Source: Streptomyces sp. NRRL F-5122
GTDB lineage: Bacteria > Actinomycetota > Actinomycetes > Streptomycetales > Streptomycetaceae
Direction: 5' to 3'
Assembly (NCBI RefSeq): GCF_001507435.1
Contig: NZ_LMWH01000266.1
Coordinates: forward strand, 124,001-188,000
Length of the DNA: 64,000 nt
The notes under the pieces are model-generated. The model saw nothing but the letters and a program-made list of their open reading frames with translations, did no database searches and was not told the DNA's origin. Of this stretch, positions 57,960 to 64,000 are shown piece by piece (within the stretch, counting starts at the first letter, position 1; every line of letters begins with the position of its first letter). The translations under genes were made by a program, and so were the position numbers.

Positions 57960-59435
57960 TCAGTACGCCCCGCGGCCGTCGACGACGGCGCGGAACGTAC
58001 GGGCCACGACATCGACATCGCTGGTGAACGACCAGTTGTCGACGTAGCTGAGATCGAGCTGGACGGTCTCGTCCCAGGACAGCTCGGAGCGTCCGCTGAT
58101 CTGCCACAGCCCGGTCATGCCGGGCCGTACGGTCAGCCGCCGCCATTCGACCGAGGTGTAGTGCGCCACCTCTTCCGCGAGCGGCGGACGCGGGCCTACC
58201 AGGGACATGTCACCCTTGAGGACGTTGACCAGCTGGGGCAGTTCGTCGAGGGACGCACGGCGCAGCCAGCGGCCGACCCGGGTGACCCTGGGATCTCGGC
58301 GCATCTTGAACATCAGGCCGTCGTTCTCGTTCTCATGGGCCAGCGCGGCCTTCTGGCGGTCGGCGCCCACCCGCATCGTGCGGAACTTCCACATCACGAA
58401 GGGGCGTCCGGCCCGGCCGATGCGCTCGTGAAGATACAGAACGGGTCCCCGCGAGGAGAGCTTCACCGCCGCCGCGACCACCAGCAGCACCGGCGCCAGC
58501 ACCAGCAGGCCCAGCAGGGCGGCGCTGCGGTCCAGGACCTCCTTGAGCAGAGGCTGCACGCCCTCCCGCACCGGTGGGGCCACGCGCAGCAGCGACAGCC
58601 CTCCGGCGGACCCGGTCTCCAGACGCTTGACGGACACCTCCACCAGGCCGGGTGCGACGAACAGTTCGACACCGGCGTCGTGCAGGCCCCAGGAGAGACG
58701 CCGCAGCCGTTCCCCGGACAGTGCGGTGCCCGGGACGACCAGCACCAGGTCGGCGCGGTGCCGGTGCACCGCACTGACCACCAGGCTGGCGTCCTCCGTG
58801 GGGGACTCCGGGGCGGTGGCGGCGAGCCGTTCCCCGCTCCGGACACCTGACGCGAACGGGCCGCGTCCCACGGGGACGGCGCCCACCGCCACATACGGGT
58901 GGTCGGTGCGCGCGGCGAGATGTGCGGTGACGCCGTCCACCGCGGTGGGCTCACCCACCACCAGGACCTTGATCACCGCTTGCGCCCTGCGGCGCACCGC
59001 GGCGAGATGACGGTGCACCGCCTTGCGGCACGCCAAGGTCAGCGGCAGGGCCGGCAGCAGCGCCACAAGGCAGAGCGGCGCGCGCAGTCGTGTCCCGGTT
59101 GCGGCGTGCCCCACGGCGAGCACGCCCAGCAGGATGAACCAGTCGTGGAGCACGGGCAGTGTGCCCCGGCTCTCCCCGATGGCGCGTGCCGCGTAACGCG
59201 AGCGGAAGAGCTGGACCGCCGCCCAGGCGAGTCCCGCGACGACACCGCTCGGCACCGCCCACGGCTGACGGCTGGCGGAGAGTACCAGCGTGACCGGCAC
59301 CCCGGCACCGACGAGGTCGGTGATCAGGCAAGCCGGAAGGTACCAGCGGGACTTGCGTCCCATCCACAGTGAGGAGCGCGCCCGCGAGCGCGCCTTGCGT
59401 GATCTGTCGGATTCAGCGGCCTGAACATCCCACAT
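57960..59435 (-). CDS. Initiating undecaprenyl-phosphate sugar transferase (WcaJ/bacterial sugar transferase family)
   Basis: This 491-residue membrane enzyme starts repeat-unit synthesis on undecaprenyl phosphate. Four to five N-terminal helices (~30-150) precede a cytoplasmic domain and a further membrane-entry helix (~295-325). The C-terminal catalytic domain has WKFRTMRVGAD (~355), LDELPQLVNVLKGDMSLVGPRPP (in part, ~400) and RPGMTGLWQISGRSELSWDE (in part, ~440). The sugar cannot be told from sequence. ATG 59435 follows a run of seven G by 3 bases. It is divergent from the LCP gene. Confidence 0.9.
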   Translation of the reverse strand: MWDVQAAESDRSRKARSRARSSLWMGRKSRWYLPACLITDLVGAGVPVTLVLSASRQPWAVPSGVVAGLAWAAVQLFRSRYAARAIGESRGTLPVLHDWFILLGVLAVGHAATGTRLRAPLCLVALLPALPLTLACRKAVHRHLAAVRRRAQAVIKVLVVGEPTAVDGVTAHLAARTDHPYVAVGAVPVGRGPFASGVRSGERLAATAPESPTEDASLVVSAVHRHRADLVLVVPGTALSGERLRRLSWGLHDAGVELFVAPGLVEVSVKRLETGSAGGLSLLRVAPPVREGVQPLLKEVLDRSAALLGLLVLAPVLLVVAAAVKLSSRGPVLYLHERIGRAGRPFVMWKFRTMRVGADRQKAALAHENENDGLMFKMRRDPRVTRVGRWLRRASLDELPQLVNVLKGDMSLVGPRPPLAEEVAHYTSVEWRRLTVRPGMTGLWQISGRSELSWDETVQLDLSYVDNWSFTSDVDVVARTFRAVVDGRGAY

Positions 59436-59724
59436 GTACCCCCCCAGGCACGTTTCGCGGCACGAGCGGCTTCATGTCGCGAACATCTATTCGTCGAACA
59501 TGAGGCACGATGGTGAACAGTACGGCAAACTTGTGCTCGCATGGGAGCGTTTACGTGAACGTCGCTGAGAAGTGCCGATCCGTACGAAATCCCGCGCAGG
59601 GTCCGATGTTTGGTCCGGCCGGGTCGACGGACGGGCGGAATGCGCCACGAATGCCGAACGTGCTGGCTACAGTGTGCGCCCGGTGCGGAAGGGGCCGTAC
59701 CGCGTTGATGTGGGGGGTTGTGTG

Positions 59725-60894
59725 GTGGGGGACAAGAACACGGCGGAGGCCGAAGCGACCGGTCGGGACGACGCGGCGGAACGGGAGGAAGGGGCGGGCG
59801 GAGCCGGTCCTTCGGCCCCGGAAGCGGTCGACGGCGTTCACTATGCCTCAACAGATCCTTCACAAAAGGGGGTTGACGCTTCCGGAACCGAACCGAAGCG
59901 ATCCTCGCGACGCAGGAGCCGTGCGCGGCGGGTGCTCCTCGGAGCGTTCGCGCTGCTCGCCGTGGGTCTGCTCATGGTGGGCGGGGTCACCTGGTGGGCG
60001 GTGGAGCACTACACCGGCAAGGTCGACCGTCTCTCCGGCGTCTTCCCGACGCAGGTGCCCGCGGCGGCTCAGCCGGCGCCCTCCCGTGGCGGCCAGACCT
60101 TCCTCCTCGTCGGCGTCGACAGCCGCTCCGAGCTGCCGACCACGGGCCGTGACGCCAAGGCCCCCGAGTGGAAGTACGGGGCCCAGCGCAGCGACACGAT
60201 GATGCTGGTCCACCTCCCGGCGGACCACTCGGGCGCCTATGTCGTCTCGCTGCCCCGCGACGCATGGGTGGACGTCCCCGGACACGGCAAGGCCAAGCTC
60301 AACGCCGCCTTCTCCTGGGGCGGACCGCCGCTGCTCATCGACACCGTGCAGCGGCTGACGAAGGTGCGCGTCGACCATCTCGCCGTCATCGACTGGGACG
60401 GGTTCAAGAAGCTCACCGACTCCGTGGGTGGAGTGGACCTCGTCGTGGACGGCGCCGCCCGCCATATGAACGGCACACAGGCCCTGGCCTATGTGCGTGA
60501 GCGCTACCACCTCGCCCGCGGTGACTTCGACCGGACGCACCGTCAGCAGTACTTCCTGCGCACGCTGCTGGCGAAGGTGATGCGGCCCTCGACCTTCTCC
60601 AACCCCGTCAAGGGCGCCGAAGTGCTGGACGATCTCACCGCCGCCGTGAGCGTCGACGACCGGCTGGACGACGGCGACCTGCGCGCCCTGCTGTGGGACA
60701 ACAAGAAGGTCCGCCCGGGGAACATGGTCTTCATGAACGCTCCCGCCAAGGGAACCGACATGATCTCCGGCCAGTCCGTGGTCCTCCTGGACCCCGGCGC
60801 CGGTGCCGATCTGTGGCGGGCCATGCGCGAGGACGCCGTCGACATCTATCTGCAGTCGCACGACGCCGACCGGCTCGGGGCCACGACCCCCTGA
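59725..60894 (+). CDS. LCP (LytR-CpsA-Psr) family glycopolymer ligase
   Basis: This 389-residue membrane-anchored enzyme transfers undecaprenyl-linked glycopolymers to peptidoglycan. The acidic cytoplasmic N-terminus is ~55 residues, a transmembrane helix lies at ~70-92, and the LCP domain at ~125-300 has VGVDSRS, SDTMMLVHLP, SLPRDAWVDVP and the Arg-rich RERYHLARGDFDRTHRQQ (~255) that binds the lipid phosphate. Two GTG starts (59722, 59725) follow a G6 run; 59725 gives the better 7-base spacing. It is the likely attachment enzyme for the locus product. Confidence 0.87.
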   Translation: MGDKNTAEAEATGRDDAAEREEGAGGAGPSAPEAVDGVHYASTDPSQKGVDASGTEPKRSSRRRSRARRVLLGAFALLAVGLLMVGGVTWWAVEHYTGKVDRLSGVFPTQVPAAAQPAPSRGGQTFLLVGVDSRSELPTTGRDAKAPEWKYGAQRSDTMMLVHLPADHSGAYVVSLPRDAWVDVPGHGKAKLNAAFSWGGPPLLIDTVQRLTKVRVDHLAVIDWDGFKKLTDSVGGVDLVVDGAARHMNGTQALAYVRERYHLARGDFDRTHRQQYFLRTLLAKVMRPSTFSNPVKGAEVLDDLTAAVSVDDRLDDGDLRALLWDNKKVRPGNMVFMNAPAKGTDMISGQSVVLLDPGAGADLWRAMREDAVDIYLQSHDADRLGATTP

Positions 60895-60963
60895 CGGCAC
60901 GTCGACGACCGCCGGAGATGCCCGGCTGATGATGGTTTGCCGGACAACGGGCCCCTCGTGCAC

Positions 60964-60969
60964 TAGAGT
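60964..60969 (+). promoter_or_regulatory. Candidate -10 box for the GH71-like gene
   Basis: TAGAGT lies 37 bases before ATG 61007. A weak -35 box CGGACA is 17 bases upstream (60941-60946). It separates this gene from LCP despite their short distance. Confidence 0.4.
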
Positions 60970-61006
60970 TCGCATCGGCGGCCCCCGGCATCCGCGGAGG
61001 ACACCC

Positions 61007-62512
61007 ATGACGGATCACCCCGCTCGTCCGACGCACCGGCACCGAAGGTCCTCGGTGCGGTGGCGCACCGCGGTGGGTGCCCTGTTCGGCCTGCTGCTGA
61101 TCGGACTGATCGCCGGTGTCGGACTGGCCCGCGACCGCGGGGACGCCGCGCCCCGCGCCGCGCGGGCGAGCGCGGCGATGCCCTTCGACCTGCCGGCCGC
61201 CGACGTGTTGCGCGACAGTCCGCATCAGGTCTTCGCGCACTACTTCCCGCCGTACCCGCTCTCCCTCGACAACCGGCCCGCCGAGGACGACTACTACGCC
61301 CGCAACTACCTCACGCCGCAGGGCGAGCAGGGCAAGCACGCGGCCTACGGCGGGCTGCTGCGTGACCGGCCCCAGCCCGTGCCGCCGGCCAAGGGGGACT
61401 GGCAACTCACCGACCTCGAACGGGAGGTGAGGACCGCTCGGGACGCCGGGCTCGACGGATTCACCGTCGACATCCTCTCCCTCGACGGCATCAACCGGCA
61501 GCGCGTCGACAAGTTGCTGAGCGCGGCGCAGCGGGTCGACCCGCACTTCCGGATCGTGCTGATGCCCGACATGACGTCCCTGCACACCGATCCGCGCACG
61601 CTCGCAGATCAGCTGACCCGGCTCGCCGCGTCCCCGTCCGCGTACCGGCTGGCCGACGGACGTCTCGTGGTCTCCCCGTTCAAGGCCGAGGCCCAGGACC
61701 CCGCCTGGTGGGGGCAGGTCATCGCCCGGCTGCGTGACCACGGCATCGGCACCGCGCTCGTGCCGGTCTTCCTGGACTTCCGCGCCAACGCCGAGAGGTT
61801 CGCGCCGATCAGCCACGCCTTCTCGTCCTGGGGCAACCGGAGCTACATCCGCCAGGACAACGTTCCCGGCGACATCCGGCTCGCCCACTCGCTGGGAAAG
61901 AAGTGGATGCAGGCCGTGTCCGTACAGGACGCCCGGCCCAACCAGGGGATCTACGACGAGGCGGGCAACACCGCCACCCTGCGGTCGACCTGGAACCACG
62001 CGATCTCCGACGGCGCGGACTGGGTGCAACTCACCACCTGGAACGACTACTCGGAGGGCAGCCAGTTCGCGCCCTCGCTGCACAACGGGCACGCCTACCT
62101 GGACATCTCCTCGTATTACCTCACCCGCTTCAAGACCGGGACCTGGCCGCGGATCGTCCGCGACACCGTGTACGTCACCTCGCGCGTCCAGTTCGCCGAC
62201 GCGGGCGGAGCCGGCCTCCAGCCCCGGCTCATGCGCCCGCGACCGGGCACCGCGCCCCCGCGCGACCGGGTGGAAGTGCTCAGCTTCCTCACCGCGCCCG
62301 CCACGGTCTCCGCGCGTGTGGGCACCGTGCCCCACGTCTATCGCGCGCCGGTCGGCGCATACGCGCAGGATCTGCCGCTGTCCCCCGGCCGGAGCGAGGT
62401 GGTGGTCCGCCGTGCGGGGCACACCGTCGCCGCCGTGGCCACCCGCTATCCGGTGCGGCGTACGGTCACCGTGCAGGATCTTCAGTACTACGCCGTCTCC
62501 AGCGGCCGGTGA
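61007..62512 (+). CDS. Exported GH71-like glycoside hydrolase
   Basis: This 501-residue protein has a cytoplasmic basic N-terminus and a single membrane helix or uncleaved signal (~20-42). A TIM-barrel domain (~60-370) with FAHYFPPYPLS (~76), GLDGFTVDILSLDG (~150) and WNDYSEG (~346) resembles GH71 alpha-1,3-glucanases and related GH99-type hydrolases. The C-terminal ~115 residues form a beta-rich accessory domain. It may trim or edit the locus polysaccharide. GCGGAGGA before ATG 61007 supports the start. Specificity is unknown. Confidence 0.8.
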   Translation: MTDHPARPTHRHRRSSVRWRTAVGALFGLLLIGLIAGVGLARDRGDAAPRAARASAAMPFDLPAADVLRDSPHQVFAHYFPPYPLSLDNRPAEDDYYARNYLTPQGEQGKHAAYGGLLRDRPQPVPPAKGDWQLTDLEREVRTARDAGLDGFTVDILSLDGINRQRVDKLLSAAQRVDPHFRIVLMPDMTSLHTDPRTLADQLTRLAASPSAYRLADGRLVVSPFKAEAQDPAWWGQVIARLRDHGIGTALVPVFLDFRANAERFAPISHAFSSWGNRSYIRQDNVPGDIRLAHSLGKKWMQAVSVQDARPNQGIYDEAGNTATLRSTWNHAISDGADWVQLTTWNDYSEGSQFAPSLHNGHAYLDISSYYLTRFKTGTWPRIVRDTVYVTSRVQFADAGGAGLQPRLMRPRPGTAPPRDRVEVLSFLTAPATVSARVGTVPHVYRAPVGAYAQDLPLSPGRSEVVVRRAGHTVAAVATRYPVRRTVTVQDLQYYAVSSGR

Positions 62513-62846
62513 ACCCCCCGGAGGCTTCCGGCGGTGCCGGGCGCCGGGCCCCGCTCGGTGCGGACGAGCCGGTACGCAGGCGCGTCGCCGGTGCGGGACA
62601 CCGGCAAGCGCGGTACGCACGACGCCGGTTGCCGGCGCGGCCCGCGGACGCCCCGCTCCGGTCGGATCGTCGTGGGGCGGGGTCATCGCGGTCGGCGGCC
62701 GGCCGGGACGACGGCGCCGTGGCCGTGCGACCGGGCCGCCCTGAGTGGCGTTCCTTCAGTGTGGATCGGCCGTCCTCGGCGGGTGCCCGGCGCGCCCGAG
62801 GTTCAGGGGCGGCCGGCCGGGCGATCGCCCGGCCGGCCGCCCGTCA
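62513..62846. other. Intergenic region before the convergent kinase gene
   Basis: 334 bases with no supported gene. It ends in a 36-base perfect palindrome at 62807-62842. Frames on both strands are antisense or unsupported. Confidence 0.5.
62807..62842. terminator. 36-base perfect palindrome, terminator
   Basis: Bases 62807-62824 (GGGCGGCCGGCCGGGCGA) are the exact complement of 62825-62842, with no unpaired bases at the centre. It lies 4 bases beyond the kinase stop and 294 bases beyond the GH71-like stop, so it can end both transcripts. Confidence 0.75.
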
Positions 62847-63734
62847 TCAGTAATCCCCCCGTACCAGCCGCGCCAGGGTCTCGCGGCCCCGGTCGACGAC
62901 CTCCTTGTCGTCGTGGGGCACTCCCCAGGCGATGGCGCTCACGGCGTCCAGGGCGGAAAGGCAGCGCAGGGCGGTCCGCTCCGCGGAGATCAGCTCGCGT
63001 CCGAAGCCCTCGAAGAAGGCGGTCCTCAACTCCGGCCGTCGAACCCAGGGTCCGCAGGCCAGCCGGACGACGTCGAGCACCGCGGCGTGCGGCCGGGCCC
63101 GTTCGAGATCGACCACCGCGAGTGATCCGCTTCCGGAGTCGTGGAGCCAGTTGCGCTCCTGGAAGTCGCCGTGGACGTATCCCACGGGCAGGGGGCCGAG
63201 CAGCGCCAGCCCCGCGGCGTGCCGGCGGACGACCTCACGCTCGGGTACGCCGATCAGGTCTGCGGACAGTTCCAGGTGCTTCTCGGCGGCTTCGACGGCG
63301 CGTTCCATCTCGCCGGCCGCCTCGGCGCGGTCCCGGTGGGTGAGATCGCGGGCGTCGCCGTGGAACCGGCGCAGCCACGCGCCCGCCTTGCGGTGCAGGG
63401 CGCGCCCCAGGGCGGGGGAGAGGGCCGCGGAACGCACCGGCCGGCCCGGTACCGCGGTCATCAGCAGCGCCCTGTGCCGAGCGTCGGTCTCCACCAGGTG
63501 CGGCACGGTGCCCCGCTCCAGGGCGGGCGCCGCCTCGCGATAGGCGCGGGTCTCGCGGGCGTAGAACACGGGTGTGGGGGCCACCTTGAGGATGGTCCGG
63601 CCGGTGGCGGAGGTCAGTTCCCAGACCTGGGACTCGGGGCGGGGGTGCGACACGTCCCGCACGGTGCGGAGGGGGCCGACGATGTTCTCGGCCCAGGCGG
63701 CCAGGGCGGGTGGAACCGGTGCGCCGGAGGTCAT
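62847..63734 (-). CDS. Aminoglycoside-phosphotransferase-fold kinase
   Basis: This 295-residue protein of the APH/choline-kinase superfamily has VWELTSATGRTILKVAP (~35, ATP-binding strands with Lys), GYVHGDFQERNWLHD (~181, the catalytic HGDxxxxN loop) and VVDLERA (~203, the DFG-like Asp). The active site is therefore complete. The substrate could be a sugar, an alcohol or an antibiotic; its place at the edge of the polysaccharide locus favours an alcohol or sugar. The ATG at 63734 follows GAGGTGGGG and overlaps by 4 bases (ATGA) the stop of a 50-codon frame upstream. Confidence 0.83.
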   Translation of the reverse strand: MTSGAPVPPALAAWAENIVGPLRTVRDVSHPRPESQVWELTSATGRTILKVAPTPVFYARETRAYREAAPALERGTVPHLVETDARHRALLMTAVPGRPVRSAALSPALGRALHRKAGAWLRRFHGDARDLTHRDRAEAAGEMERAVEAAEKHLELSADLIGVPEREVVRRHAAGLALLGPLPVGYVHGDFQERNWLHDSGSGSLAVVDLERARPHAAVLDVVRLACGPWVRRPELRTAFFEGFGRELISAERTALRCLSALDAVSAIAWGVPHDDKEVVDRGRETLARLVRGDY

Positions 63735-63883
63735 GCGCCCCACCTCGGTGTCGGTCGTGAGAAGGACGGGCGGCCGGCACCGGCGACTCGCCGCGCGTCG
63801 GCCCCGCACCGCGCGGACGAGGAATGCACCGACCGGTTCTCGAACAAGCGACGACCGGCGGCAGGGGCGGGGACGGGGTTCAT
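63731..63883 (-). CDS. Possible short leader ORF (50 aa) coupled to the kinase gene
   Basis: The ATG at 63883 is preceded by CCTCCGGAGGAATC, a very strong ribosome site. The frame encodes 50 residues (MNPVPAPAAGRRLFENRS...), Pro/Ala/Arg/Ser-rich with one Cys. Its TGA overlaps the kinase ATG (ATGA). No domain is recognised, and codon use is only moderately Streptomyces-like. It could be a small translated leader that couples translation of the kinase, or a misread start region. Confidence 0.45.
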   Translation of the reverse strand: MNPVPAPAAGRRLFENRSVHSSSARCGADARRVAGAGRPSFSRPTPRWGA

Positions 63884-64000
63884 GATTCCTCCGGAGGTTC
63901 TTGGCGATGCGGACAAGCGACCGAACAACCCGCCCGATCATGGACGCGTAACGGGGGATCGGGGGCGAATTTCCATACGTAAGTTCGAGCCATTCGGTTC
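63884..64000. other. Right end of the window
   Basis: 117 bases upstream of the short ORF. No gene is supported. The stretch near 63955-64000 is less GC-rich and may hold the promoter of the minus-strand kinase unit. No box pair could be fixed. Confidence 0.3.

Noticed and set aside
1-64000. tRNA, rRNA, CRISPR arrays, IS elements, integrases, attachment sites
   Set aside because: I looked for tRNA-like cloverleaf ends, regular repeats and transposase motifs while reading and found none. A tRNAscan, CRISPR finder and ISfinder run would settle this.

Overview
The window is high-GC actinobacterial DNA and almost certainly comes from a Streptomyces chromosome. The evidence is the strong third-position GC bias, frequent GTG starts, GTGA/ATGA gene overlaps, actinobacterial family proteins (SepH, DUF3093, DUF3159, DUF3710, DUF4193, DUF5998), CutR/CutS and an actinobacterial-type ferrochelatase. 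I saw no tRNA, rRNA, CRISPR array, insertion sequence or integrase.

Bases 1-38545 look like conserved chromosomal core. In order: the 5' part of a topoisomerase IV subunit A gene (minus strand); a coupled pair of M16 zinc-peptidase-family genes; a cyclic di-AMP (ydaO type) riboswitch ahead of a secreted M23 peptidase; a GntR/FCD regulator; HPr; a GNAT-acyl-CoA synthetase fusion of the PatA type; a DUF5998 gene coupled to a phosphodiesterase; thymidine kinase; a VOC protein; a sulfurtransferase; sepH; an FAD sugar-lactone oxidase overlapping an MFS transporter; coproporphyrin ferrochelatase overlapping an inositol monophosphatase; the cutRS two-component system; DUF4193, an unknown gene and DUF3093; a thioesterase-dut-DUF3710 operon; a secreted alginate-lyase-like protein; kdpD-kdpE; an OB-fold gene and a DUF3159 membrane protein; two coupled TrkA-type potassium regulators facing a large APC/KimA-like permease; and a TrmA/RumA-type RNA m5U methyltransferase. 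From memory this order resembles the S. coelicolor interval that ends near the red (prodigiosin) cluster; no red genes are present here.

Bases 38546-42595 hold two related AraC-family regulators on either side of an alpha/beta hydrolase, separated by long non-coding stretches. This is probably accessory DNA.

Bases 42994-62512 form a surface-polysaccharide locus on both strands. It has a CDP-alcohol phosphotransferase with a convergent cytidylyltransferase; a GT4 glycosyltransferase, a Wzz/BY-kinase-like protein and a Wzx-like flippase in one coupled operon; a Wzy-like polymerase; a hexapeptide acetyltransferase coupled to a second GT4 enzyme; a lipoprotein; a very large secreted propeller/FN3/LamG/DNRLRE protein; the GDP-L-fucose pair gmd and fcl; an initiating undecaprenyl-phosphate sugar transferase; an LCP ligase; and a GH71-like hydrolase. 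I infer that it builds a Wzx/Wzy-dependent glycan, probably containing L-fucose or a related sugar, that may carry a phospho-alcohol substituent and be attached to the wall by the LCP enzyme. A phosphotransferase-fold kinase with a possible short leader ORF ends the window.

Regulation visible in the sequence: one riboswitch; several candidate leaderless starts with a TAnnnT-like -10 box 6-8 nt before the start codon; strong hairpin terminators at most convergent gene pairs; and runs of six or seven G just before many uncoupled starts of the polysaccharide locus.
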